Positions 43,268 to 55,400 of a stretch of DNA of 64,000 nt are shown here, one piece after another; within the stretch, counting starts at the first letter, position 1, and every line of letters begins with the position of its first letter. Both the position numbers and the translations under genes were made by a program. A model generated the notes under the pieces. It saw only the letters and a list, made by a program, of their open reading frames with translations. It did not search any database and was not told the origin of the DNA. Source of the DNA: Ophiura sarsii (Eukaryota > Echinodermata > Ophiuroidea > Amphilepidida > Ophiuridae); contig CM069455.1 of NCBI GenBank assembly GCA_035610835.1, forward strand, positions 20,535,874-20,599,873. The letters run 5' to 3'.

Positions 43268-43505
43268 AGGGGAAAAATCCTGTTCTACGGGGCCGACCAA
43301 CCAATTTTTTTTTAATTGTCAAAAAACAGTTTTTACAAATTGGGTGAACTTTTTTTTTAATTGATTTTTTTTTTAATGTTTAAAGAAATTTAAAAAAAAA
43401 TGCACCAAAATGTACACAATTTAAAACCAAAAACACCTGCATCACCAAAAAAAACACTTGACCCTACCTTAAAGATCCGTTTGCCCATACAATAGAACAT
43501 GGTGG
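43268..43505. mobile_element. CCTGTTCTA-family member
   Basis: AAATCCTGTTCTACGGGGCC to GCCCATACAATAGAACATGG; homopolymer-rich interior. Confidence 0.6.
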
Positions 43506-44290
43506 TTTATTTCATCCCTAGACTGATAATGAATGGCTGAAAGCCAATTACTGATCATAAAGTTTCTTGTTGTTTCATCATGATGTGTGACAATTGTTAC
43601 TGATTTGATATCGATGAATAATAATAAGTATGTGAACATCGCATATTATAAATGTAGAAGGGGATTTTATGTGTGTATTATGTTATTTTGTGCTAATTTC
43701 AAACAAATTTGTGCAAGGCAAGAATGGTTGTAGTGTGCAAGTATCGGCTTGATTCTCAAAAGGAAACACAAATCTTTGTGGGTATTTGTGGATTCTTGCC
43801 AAAATCCAAGTCCTCCTGTTTGTGTTTTTAACCTTCTTGAGCACTACCTGCTTATCGAACAAGGCGTATGTTTGGTTTATGACAAGATTTTATACTCATT
43901 TGAATAAGGCTATATTAAAAAAATCTTTTGTCTCAAAGCTCTTCAGTATTTCAAAACATAATGCGTAATGGGGGTTTTTTTTAAAGGTTTTAATATTTTT
44001 TATAAATATAAAATATTGAAATCCTTGTAAAAGTGACCTTTTGTATTTAAAATGATGTGATCGATGATGAAAATCTGAAAAATCGGTGAAACTTTGGGAT
44101 TTTTTTTTTTTTTGAAAAAAAGAAGTAGTTTTTCCCCCCGTTTTTTTCTCACGCGCATCAATTAACTAACACACGCGGGAGCTTTGAGACAAAAGATTTT
44201 TTTTAGTATAGCCTTATCAATTAAAATATTTCATTCCATTCCTAATATCAACATGATAAATTATGTAATTATTCTAACAGTAACACTGCA
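43506..44290. other. Non-coding stretch
   Basis: It contains an inverted pair around AAAATCTTTTGTCTCAAAGC (about 43919) and GCTTTGAGACAAAAGATTTT (about 44181). This suggests another fold-back element of about 300 bp. Otherwise nothing recognised. Confidence 0.5.
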
Positions 44291-44448
44291 TACTGTAAAA
44301 GTGGTCATTTTTGTGTGATTAATTTTTCTCGCTTTATTTGCCAATTTTGTAGCTTCATCACATAGACCTATACGCAAAAGAAATATTTGTGTGTTAATAT
44401 TTTCGCGGTAGCTGTGTCAAGCGCGAACACATATCTACTTTTACAGTA
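44291..44448. mobile_element. MITE with TACTGTAAAAGTGG termini, copy 2
   Basis: TACTGTAAAAGTGGTCATTT to CTACTTTTACAGTA. As at 14334, it is followed at once by a TCAGTTCCAAATTGGCGA-family element. Confidence 0.8.
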
Positions 44449-44450
44449 GT

Positions 44451-44881
44451 CTATAGTTTATAGTCAGTTCCCAATTGGCGAAACCTACCTGCTTACAGTA
44501 GTAAATAAATACATTTACGAGTGCACAAAACATTGCAGGCCAAAACATGACGCATTATAAATGGTCTGCATGAAGCTTGAGTATGCCAAACTAATGGCTG
44601 TACGCAGGCCCGGAAAAAATATTAATTTCCCGGCAAGCTAACCAAAATTTCCCTTCAAAATGGAACATTTATCACTATTCTTATGTATTTCTCTATATGG
44701 ACAAGAAAAATTTCCCTCTTAATGCCCAAATTTCCCTCCAAATGACCACATTTCCAGGCAAGGAGCTTCCCAATTTGCCCATTTTTTCCAGGCCTGGCTG
44801 TATGCTTGGATTAATTTTGCGCACAGAGAGACTAAACAAAAAGCAATATTTCTCACCAATTTGCAACTGACTAAACTATAG
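44451..44881. mobile_element. TCAGTTCCAAATTGGCGA-family MITE split by a hAT MITE
   Basis: CTATAGTTTATAGTCAGTTC to CACCAATTTGCAACTGACTA with the usual interior; interrupted by the element at 44605-44796. Confidence 0.8.
44605..44796. mobile_element. hAT-type MITE nested in the 44451 element
   Basis: CAGGCCCGGAAAAAAT to ATTTTTTCCAGGCCTG (near-perfect 16-bp TIR). GCTGTACG (44597-44604) and GCTGTATG (44797-44804) are the duplication with one change. The interior repeats AATTTCCCT-like blocks. Confidence 0.87.
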
Positions 44882-45286
44882 TCAACAGTCTGCACCTGTG
44901 AGGTTCTTTACCTATACACACTTGCACTTCGAGTTTACATTTTGTTTATTTTTGTTTTTACTTTCCTATGCCAAGGGTTTTTTTAATGCATGAAAACCGT
45001 TGAATTTTTTTTTTGAATTGTGAACAAGTTTTACAGTGTATTACCTGTATTAGGTGAAGCGTATTTCATGGCCCGGCCAGTCAGGCGACAAAAAAACCAA
45101 CACCCTAAGGGCCCTTTTCTACGGGGGAAACGGACGGTCTTTTTTTGTTGTTGGTTGCATTCTTTTCCCCCAAATTGTTTCTGTACATTTTTAGTGAATT
45201 TTCAACAATTGCAACAATTTGCTTTTATAGTTGTATAGCAGTTGCAGAGTGGCAATATTTATTATGTTAAGAGGGCAACAAACTAC

Positions 45287-45542
45287 ATATGTGACGCGAT
45301 CAAGAGGAATGAGTCGGATGTCGGGGAATCCCAAATTGAGATATGGCCAATTCAAAATGGCGGCTTACATAAGTTTTGATGGAAATTCATGTATACAATT
45401 TGACATAACTTTGGAACAAAACGTCGTATCAACATGGGGTTTTCAGTTTCTGAAAGCTCTAGGTGTCTTCTTAAAACTGTATCAAAAACTCATTTTCGAC
45501 CAGGGTCGACATCGGACTCATTCCTCTTGATCGCGTCACATA
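45287..45542. mobile_element. GTGACGCGATCAAGAGG MITE, copy 2
   Basis: Near-identical to 34824-35081 in the same orientation, with small indels at the TTCTTTAAAAACTG stretch. Confidence 0.9.
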
Positions 45543-45591
45543 TTGCCATTAAGCTCCCACATCTATTGACAATGGAATTGTGCATATTATT

Positions 45592-45873
45592 AGGCAACAA
45601 AAAAAACCAAACCCTATTCTATGGGCCTGACCAATCTATTTTTGTCCTTCAAAATTGAGATTTTTTGTTTACAGATTATTCGAACAATGTTTAAAATTGT
45701 TTAAAAATAATGTTGAAACATTTTGGATTTTCATTTTGAAAATTTACTAATATTTTTCGCCCCGAGAGGTCCATTCGCCCATGGAACATGTTTTTTTTCT
45801 TTAACAAAATCGTAAGTTTTGTTCGGGAAATATGGGTCGGTCGAGCCCGTAGAACAGGATTTCTTTGTCGCTA
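45592..45873. mobile_element. CCTGTTCTA-family member
   Basis: GCAACAAAAAAAACCAAACC, then CTATTCTATGGGCCTGACC, pairs with the right end GGTCGAGCCCGTAGAACAGG, then ATTTCTTTGTCGC. This is the clearest copy for defining the family TIR. Confidence 0.7.
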
Positions 45874-46586
45874 AATCTGAGGAAATCTATACACAATAGA
45901 TGTAAGAGCTGGTCAGGCTGCTTTATTTATTTAAATCATAGAAATCAAGAAAAACAAGCACTTTTGATACTCCGTATTTAAGAAAATTAATGAACTTGTG
46001 ATTTTTTTTTCCCGTCGCCTATCGAAAACTTAATATTTTGAGTTCTGCTATACTATGTGTACCCCATGTAAATGACATGTGCAGTATACAGTTAAGTTGC
46101 GTCTTTAATATACAGGGGAGTATGGTATGTGAATGGAATAGCACTGTTTAACTTGTTATGTACTGCAGTAGCAGTCAGTATTCAACTTGGTTTTATTTAT
46201 ATTTGTTGATGGATGAATTCAACAAGATTTTTTGTATTAAACGGTATCAGAACATACAGATTTATGGTTGTCTAATGTAATTTGTCTTTACTGGTGACTG
46301 TTTGTCTTATTGCAAACCAATGCTTGTGTACAGTCCTCAAATAAGTAACTTACCAGGTAATATAACATTCCAAAACCTCCTACGCACAGCAGTCTAAGCG
46401 TTTATCCCATAATACGGGTACTACAAAATTTATAATAGATAATATAATGGCTTTTCTTTTGTTCAGATATGGCGAGGTAAAATATATGAATGTTGCAGGA
46501 ACGTGTACGTTACAAAAACAGCCATATATAATGATATAGGTTGGTTGAGGAATAGAACCCGGGATTCCTGTGTCGTTGATAACGAT
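45874..46586. other. Non-coding stretch
   Basis: AT-rich; nothing recognised. Confidence 0.5.
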
Positions 46587-47109
46587 ATAAACTGCTCAAA
46601 AAAAGTTTGAAATATTTTTTCAAGCACAAGATTTTCAAATATCGCTGGATATATTCATTAAGTGTAATATATCATTTCAAAGCTGATGTGTTCATCTTTT
46701 CAATGATATCAAATTTGAAGCAATCCCTTGTTCCAGTGCTCAGCCACATGCTTGAGAACATGGGGACGTCGCAATCTGAGAGTGCCAAAATCAACACTAT
46801 TTTGTGCTTACAAATCAATAGATCATCACACTACACTGTAGTGGTCAATGTAACACTTCATTGAACAGACGACAAAGATGTTCTTTTGAGCACGAAATAG
46901 TGTTGATTTTGGCACATTCAGATTGTGACCTCCCCATGTTCTCAAGCAAGTAGCTGAGCACTGGAGCAAGGGATTGCTTCGAATTTGGTATCATTGCAAA
47001 GATGAACACATCAGCTTTACATGGATATATAACACTTAATGAACATATCCCGCGATATTTAAAAATCTTGTGCTTGGAAAAATATTCCTAACTTTTTTGA
47101 GCAGTTTAT
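46587..47109. mobile_element. Long fold-back element, arms about 220 bp
   Basis: The left arm starts ATAAACTGCTCAAAAAAAGT and the right arm ends ACTTTTTTGAGCAGTTTAT. Mirrored blocks run inward through AAGCACAAGATTTT, TGTTCATCTTT, GAAGCAATCCCTTG, TGCTTGAGAACATGGGGA and GCCAAAATCAACACTATTT. A loop of about 75-90 bases remains. Arms are roughly 85-90% alike by eye. No transposase. Confidence 0.88.
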
Positions 47110-47871
47110 TTAGTATGGAATTATTCAAGCATCACATTTCTTACGTGTTGATGATCCCTTTACTTCTCTCAAAATTAAAATAATGGAGCGATTAGCATTT
47201 TAAACAATTATTCATTGGAATCCTGTGGGTGCTGTTCAATCTCTATAAGTTGGTTACTAAAATGTTGGCTCATAAGTAAATCTAGTTGAGAAAGCCTGTA
47301 CTAAGGTATTTTTGACAAGTTTTACCTGCTAATTCTGAATCCGACAGGTGGCCATTGAGAGACCTTGAGCATTATTTTGTAGAAATAGAAAATCAAAGGT
47401 GTATACATTTGGTAACTATTGCACAAGTGATTTGATAGTGATTATGAACCTCCCCCATTGAGTCTATAGATCTTTTTAATTTTGTTTCTTCAAAATTGAC
47501 ATTAGTTGCTCAATACTTTTGCTGCTACAAAATCCAAAGAAACCAAGATAAGAAAATACCATTGTCACCTAAGCAACACAAATGAACACCATAGAATCTG
47601 TATATATTCACAAACTCACAAATTCTTTATTCGTAAAATCTGTTAGACGCTAGATGCTCCACACACTATATGCTTTTAGCCCCCCCCCCATAAATTCTGA
47701 TGTAACATAGACACAAAGTTCACATAAGGAAGCACAGATTTAAATGTGTGCCTAAAACCATGGAAGTACAAGACAAACAATGGCTATCTCTCATATGCCA
47801 CAAATATCAGCGGCATCCATTATTATGTGAGTAAACATCATGACCCAACAATTTAGGTGTGCCCCTCAGTA
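47110..47871. other. Non-coding stretch
   Basis: No gene. A phrase at about 47250-47305 (GTTGGTTACTAAAATGT, TCTAGTTGAGAAAGCC) repeats 37730-37780 in RANBP3 intron 13, so a dispersed repeat is present. Confidence 0.5.
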
Positions 47872-48309
47872 ATATGTGACCCAACACAAGTAAACGAGGC
47901 ACAATGAGGGAAATATGAATATTGAGTTTTGATATCATGATAATATGTTAAGGGATATTTTAGTACCAAAGTCAATGGCATATCACATTCCAAACCAAAG
48001 TTACAGATGATTGAAAATCACTTTATTGTCTCAAAACATCAAATACAAATTGTCAAGTTGTGGACAATTAAAGTGTTGTTTTTTGTGTTAACAAATCAAT
48101 GGAGTAAATGAAAATCAAATACCTCAAAATGTAGTTTAACTCATTATTTTCATGAATTTGTGTCTTTGGTTAGATACAAGATGTATCAAAGATCAGAAAT
48201 AAGACTTGTCCTGAATTTAACTTATTTTGACCTTGTCCCACATTTGTGCTCTTAAATCAAAATAACTACTGCCGCATTCCGCCTCATTTACTCATGTTGG
48301 GTCACATAT
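47872..48309. mobile_element. TIR element with ATATGTGACCCAACA ends
   Basis: ATATGTGACCCAACACAAGT, then AAACGAGGC, is mirrored by GCCTCATTTACTCATGTTGG, then GTCACATAT; TIRs of about 38 bp, 438 bp overall. The end motif resembles the 35321 element. Confidence 0.85.
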
Positions 48310-48951
48310 AGGTTATCCATGCAGCCAAGCGCAACTAACCATAAGGAGAATCACACTCGGCCTATATTCTACATTCAATTGAATCGGTGCATGACGTCCA
48401 ATTCATTGCATGAACTGTGTTACCAAAGTCAATAAGGATTGGTCATTGTTGGTAATTATGGAAATGAGTGTACAAATCTGGTCTGATGCAGATATGTATT
48501 CTGTTGCAAGTCAGTGATGAACGCCTCTTCACCATGCCATGGATAGTCAGTGGAGCGGAAAATGAACAATCTCACACCTAGCTCACCAAAAGTGGCCTAA
48601 CATGAAACGGATGCGTCTTCTTTCTGAATATCTTGAACACGTTTACAGTTTATTATTCCCGTCAATCCAAAACACATAACCTCTATTATTTATGCCTATC
48701 TCTCATCTCATCTGTCAAAATGAGTATCAGCAGTGCTCCATCACTTGTAGGCGTACACAGATTCAAGTTTACGGAATTGATATTATTGTCCATCATTCCT
48801 CATTGGTCATCCACAGGCCGAGCACTAACAGACTTTGACCATTGTCACTGACATGTGCGAACTTGGGGTATTTGGCTTTTTTGGGTTCAATCTCGTCTTC
48901 AAAGTGTACGGCATATTATTGCGTCTCATTTTAATGTTTTCACGCAATGTT

Positions 48952-49197
48952 TTAACACTTTCCACGCGGCAGGCAGCTGCAGCCGACATTCCAAAATGTC
49001 ACAAAATGTTTCAAATATGTCAAAACTATTGAATTTCATTACCATATTTGGAATCACCATGAGAAATGCATTAAAATAAGTCCAAACATGACTAGTATTG
49101 CTTCAGTAATCCTTCAGATATACCTTGACATTTGAGAAAGATTTCTGAAAAATCTGTTTTGTATATGGTAAAACCGACAGCCGCGTGGAAAGTGTTG
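48952..49197. mobile_element. TTAACACTTTCCACGCGGC MITE, copy 1
   Basis: TTTAACACTTTCCACGCGGC to CCGCGTGGAAAGTGTT. Interior GGAATCACCATSAGAAATGC and AGTATTGSTTCAGTAATYCT are shared by four copies. TTAA at the edges suggests TTAA-targeting (piggyBac-like) mobility. Confidence 0.85.
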
Positions 49198-49232
49198 ACG
49201 AACATACCGGCTTCACACCATAGCCAGTCTGT

Positions 49233-49411
49233 TCAGATGACAACATGTTTATACAGTAATTGTGCAGCAAGTTCATGATTACCGCTATGTCTATATATCA
49301 TGGCTAAGTTGTAAGCTATTTCTCGACTTAAATCAAATCGAGAATCATCGGCTATCGAGGGCGCTGTATCCAAGGCTTTCTGGTAATAGTGAACAGCTAA
49401 ATGATGTAAAC
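49233..49411 (-). CDS. GTF3C3: GTF3C3 last exon with stop
   Basis: 179 nt, phase 1 in; LHHLAVHYYQKALDTAPSIA, then AYNLAMIYRHSGNHELAAQL, LYKHVVI and TGA. The C-terminus has the same length as the family's usual end. Confidence 0.93.
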
Positions 49412-52400
49412 CTGGAAGATTACAACAAGAATAGGAGAGTATCATTTAATATACAGACTGTAAAAAAAAAATTACACAATATTAAAAACCTTAGAAATAT
49501 TTTTCATTTTATTATTTTATATTTATGTGTTTTCTTAGCAGCAAACACAATTTCTTTCGGTACAAAATTAACTTTGTTTCGTTGAAATTGTCAATAGTCC
49601 CAAAGTAGTCTTTTTTTAGACTTAAAGTGACGGAATGAATGGATAACATCATGAATATATGAGTTTGCTACTGTTCAGGGGTGGATAAAGTTATATTTCA
49701 AAGGATGCATTTTTCTGTGTATTTGACTACACTTGACACGTTTATTTTCACTGTTTGTGTCATGTGTACACGATTCAAGTCGGGAGATTGCATATTATCA
49801 TGATCGCCGCTGAAAATGAAATTAAAAAAATCAGAGTAGAAACACTGTTGTAATTTTGTCTGCAAGATGGCGGCTGTTTATCACACAGCGCGACGGTAAA
49901 TCACCGTTGTGTAACCTATTTGATGACAATTGCAACAAATACAGTGTCATCATTGGAATATTTTCCATCATTTTTTGTTATTCATCCCTCTTTTGTGTAA
50001 ACTGTAAAAGAGAAATTTAACACAGGACATTACTCTCCTGCGTCTGTAGTCACTGCAAACGAGGACGCCCCCCCCCCCCCCCCCCGGTTTTTACATTCCA
50101 ACTGCGGACACACCGACAAAGGCAGACGTCCACGTTTCCCTGATACGTGCAAAGTATTGCAAACAACATAAAAACACGAGGTCCTCTTTGGTGATACTCT
50201 CCCCCATACACCCTTTAGGCCTCTGTTGGATAGCACACAGTCTAGTTGGCGGTTTGACACCCAATTCGGCTGCCATTTTGATCCTCGGTGTGCCGGTGTG
50301 TGTCCAGGTCCAGATTTGGATAGTACCAGATTTGGTCTTTGTTTGAAGGTCATTACAAGTAGGGGTGTGTGTATGACGGGTATACAAACCTCTCAGGTAG
50401 GGTCATTCGGTCAGGTTTTTTTATTTTCCCAAATAATTTCAGGAATTTTTGGTGAATTTTCAAAACATTTCAGAACAGTTCAACAAATGTTTTAAAAAAA
50501 AAGAAGATTTCACAACATTTTTCTAACAATTATTTTGTTGTTGTTGACAGGGTTTTTCCCCTTTTGTGGCCTTAGTTTAATTTACTACTTACTTAATTGA
50601 TTCAAAGCTCTACCAAGGTTGTAATACGTCTCCTGGGTTTCTCCTCTTAATTCCTGATAGCGTTTAAGAAATGCGAAGCTCTGTATACAGTGAGAGAAAA
50701 AAAAAGTCAGTTTTTATAAAGTGCTTTTCCAATTATGTTCAAATTGCTTTATTCATGAGTCTCGATCTTGAAGCTATGACAATCAAATTTGGGAGAATTG
50801 ACATTATATGCCCCTGACAAGAATTGAACTTATGCCTGGTATAGGACAGGGAGCACAGCCATTTCTAAAAGGGTTACAGTCAATCACACAGATGCAGTGC
50901 CACATGAGAGTGGGGGTGATATGGACAATACTCCTCTTCTCTCATGATCATTCCCCACCCGAGTCAGCTCAAGCCCCACCTTTTGTCCACAAATCAATAG
51001 TAAATGTTGACTGTAGATATTAAAGAAATTAATCTAATTGTCTTGCCTATCCGCCAACCCCCCTCTTCCCCCCACCCAAAAAAAAAAAAAAAATGATGTT
51101 AGCACTGCCACTGCACAGATGCCAAAATCAGGGCTATTCCATCAAATGTTTGGCTTATTCTTCTGAGCACACAGAATTGCAATTGTGAAACAAACTATTT
51201 GTGTTATCAGTAAACTAACGGATGGTGTAGATCCCAATCCGTAATTGCTGCCATTTGTTATTTTTAAAGACTTATTATGCAAAGAGCACCAACAATACAT
51301 CAGAAATAGCAGCTATTGCAGATATGGCCTTTTCACATTCATATAACCGAGAGATCAGTGCAAAAAGGTCATAAATGCTATGGCTGCTAAAGTGTTTCTT
51401 TGAGTCTTCATCTAGGGTTAACAAATGGTAAATCAGGCCAAATAAAAAAAAGTAGTTTCTCGTCCCCGCACGCATCCATTTTGGCTGCCGCATAATGTTT
51501 TAAATATTTTTTAAATTAAAAAAAATTACATTGTTAATTTTGTTTTAATTTTGTTTTGTTTTAAATATTCTCAAGATCACACCGATGTTGTTAATGGAGT
51601 ATGTGTCAATATTTAAAAAAACCTGTTTAATTCAAAGAACAACACAACAGGCAAAATGTACCCATTTTAAGGTTTATAAAGCTAGTCTTAGAAAAGTGGC
51701 GGCCATTTTGAAGCAAAAACATTTCCACCATGTTGGAAAAAGCGAAACCAGTTTTGGGAAAAGGGGCATCTGCCATCTTGGATACGCCATTTTGGAAGAA
51801 AAAAAAGAAAAAAAGAAAAGAAAGAAACTGCCCTCATCCTCCTTTTTTCAAAAAGTTAGGCCTAATACATCAATAGTTATCAGTCAGTTTCAAATTGGCA
51901 AGCCTCCTTACATCAGCAAATTAAATAGCATGGGCTTGTAGAGGTTCACATTACGCAACATTGTGCATTATTATATGCCTGCAAATGCCAAAATCACACG
52001 CCTACACTTGGATTAATTTTGCGCATGGAGAGATAAAAAAAACACATACTCGCCCATGTGGAACTACAATCCCGGCCAATATTGTTGGAACACTTTATAC
52101 ATGTGTTTAAAAACTCTCCTCTCCCCCTGGATCAATGTTAAAACACGATTTTTGGGTTATGGGATACTGGAAGGGGTCAACATTGCTCAGTGGGGTGGGG
52201 GAGTTATTCATGTTGAGGAAAGGCTTCAAGCTTTCCTTCAAAGGCAGCAATGTTTCAATAGTGTAGATTTTGCGAAAACGGGAATGCATGAACGACTAAT
52301 TATTACCAGGATGTTCCAACTAATTATGACCGTGATTGTAGCTTAACTATGGCAGCATATTGTACACAGGCCTTTAAATACCAACCTGTACAACGAGTGA

Positions 52401-55400
52401 ATGTTTCTTCATGGAGTATTTCTGGCAGGCAATGTGTAGCATACATAAACCAATACAGAAGTGCATCATGGGTTCATTGGGTTCCATGCGATATCCACGT
52501 ACATATTCACCTGAGGGAGATAGAGAATAGGGATAATGTTATTATGGGTGATTGATCCATTTCCTGAACTGCTTATGTGAGCTTAGCCAGACGGCCTGAG
52601 AGTTTGCATACGGCATCGAACATTTATAGGGCTGTCTAGAGAATAGGCTACAGGGTATCACCCCTTATAAATATTGTTTGCCTCCGTTATATGCTGAAAT
52701 ATCATCCAATTCTGGAATTGAATTTTTTTTTGGAAATCCAGGTGGTAGAGATAAATAGGATGCTATAATCAGGCTCCGACATATCGCCTGTCCGATAGCC
52801 CGGGGCAATCAGATTTTCATTCGGGCTAGCTGAACCATAGGACATGCTGCCCGATCAGGCAATAAAGATGCCCACAAGAAAGCATAATAAATTCGCCAAT
52901 TTGGCAATAATATCCTAAGTTTGTAGTCAGTTTTTACCTTTGTAAATATTGAAAGACTAAGATGTACCCATATTCCTTCTTTAATTCCCTTCCATTATTA
53001 TTTAATAAATATAACAATGCCAGTCGTGGCTTTTCATTCATAAAAAAAAGAACCTCGCTATCAGAGACCGCAATTTCGGCAATCGAAGCCTTAATGCACA
53101 TGTTTTAAACTGCGCCTTTACCGATGAGTGATGATTTCCAAAGATCTCTGGAAATCTCGATTGTGCAGTTTGCTGCCGATTGCCGAAATAATGATGGCAA
53201 AAAATGGCATATTCGGCAAGATATCTGACCCATCAATACCATTTTCAAAGTCTCAAAAAAAGATTGCGATATTATTTGGGCATAATCAAGCAAAAGTCTA
53301 TGATTGATTTCCTGTCAAATTTGGGGAATTATTTAAAACACATTGAAAGTGACATTAAAATTGCTGAATGGCACAATTAAAAATAAGTAATTTGAATTTG
53401 ACATCAACCTATACCAAAAATAATGACTGTTTAGTACTGACTAAAAGCTATATGCTTTATATGCAGTTTTGACCTTAATTGCTGTTTCAACTCTTTTTAC
53501 TTTGTTACAGATCATATGTTCACAAATAAACATCCATTACATACTCACCCAATGCATGTTTGAAACTCCCGCTGATAAACGCATTATGGCCGTTGAGTAC
53601 ACTCAGCGCAAAGGTTTCTGGGAATTTCTGTCAAAAAACAATTTATCATAATAGACAGTCACAAAACATCAAAAGCAGCTGGCAAGAAACATTGATTTTA
53701 GGTAAGATGAGAGTTAGTGCCAAGACTAGAAGTGTCAACAATATTAATGCAGTTGGAGGTTTCAATGGGACAAAGAGCGTCACACAGCCAAGTGTATCAT
53801 TCATTATCATCTTTCAGCTGCAGATTTTTCTCTGTCTTTAGCAAGAGTAACTAAATGTCCTTGAATTATGCCCCGTTGTATATACACTCGGCAAAAGAAG
53901 TTCTTGGACACTTAAATTAAATTAATATTTAATAGAATATATATAATTATATATATGATTATATATATATAATTGTATATCAAAATAAGCAGAAAGTAAT
54001 CCTCTAACAGCTTAACATGGAATTTAGACATGATCACTCATGCATGGCAGATCCCATTCACTTGACAATGGCAAGAAGATTGCAAAAAATTGGATAGTCC
54101 CTCCATTCAAATGACTGTAAATGCTCATTTCTTGCAATTTCCTTTTACGCACCTTACCATTGCTTAATGAATGTGCTCAGCCATGCATGAATGCGTACAT
54201 CTTAATTTCATACAGACATGATAGAGAATTATTGTCTGCTTATTTTGACATGCAATTGTTTAATTTATATTAAATATTTATGTGAAATATTTGAACTTCA
54301 ATGAGTGTCCAGGAACTTCTTTTGACGAGTGTAGGTCAAATATGAATGATGTGAATGGACGAACAGGTCTCTCCTTCATCAATGTGTCGGTATATGTATA
54401 TAGGTGGCATACTTTCTATCAGGCAATTGCATGGTTACGACTTGAGAGATTCAAAAGAGGTATATTCTTCATCAAACTTGGAATACTGTAAAAGTGGTAA
54501 TTTTTATGCGATTACATTTTCACGCTTGGCTGATTTTCATCCAATTTGCTTGTTTTTAAATTTGCTTGGAGAGCGAAAATTAATGTTAACATTATATCAC
54601 GTTTACGAAATAGTCCACAATTTCTGTCAGAAATTCCTATGATTAAAATAATAAGCACTATGACCAATGGTATTCATAGCTAAATAACTTTTCCCGGTAT
54701 AAATCATTCTGGAACACCCTATATTTAATAAGAACCCCATAGATGACAGCAGTAGGCATGCCTGGAAAATAATTCAGAAGACTTCTGTAGGTATCTTTGT
54801 TTCTACAACACAATGGAGACCCCCCCCCCCCCTGCTCCAATAAACACCCAACAACAACCTATAGTTCAGTCAGTTCCAGATTGGCGAAACCTGTTTACAG
54901 CAGCGAATTAATTCAGACCAGCGTCGCGCGCAAAACTCTCGCATGGCCCAATATGCCGCACAATGTTGCAGAGTCATTAGGCCGTATTCATAAAAATAAG
55001 TAATTACTAACTAGTAAATGCTATAAGTAAAAGCAACAGCTAGGTAAGTAAAAGGTCTAGTCTAAGCAATTGCTAAAAATGTTATTCATAACCATTTGCT
55101 AAATGATTACAGGTGTTACTTGCCACAGCTAGTAAGTTCTCAAGTAGTTGCTATTGTACTACAGTACCATACAAAAGGGGGTGGCAAAATGGTTCACTAT
55201 TAGAGACATTTTGTAGTCTTGCTCATCCCTAGCTAATTTAAGTTACTCATTAGTATCTCTTATTTCGGCAATGGACGTTTGGTACCCTGGATCTGACAAA
55301 TATGCCAAAGTCGTCTCCATTTGTGCCACTGGTGTCAAACGCCCACCACGAGTCTCGGTATTTGGTGCATGGTATGAAGGTGTCTGCAAGCCATTCCACA

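Noticed and set aside
52056..52346. 96-codon open frame on +
   Set aside because: Begins inside a MITE, no splice support, no motif; the real coding here is the - strand GTF3C3 exon at 52386-52510.
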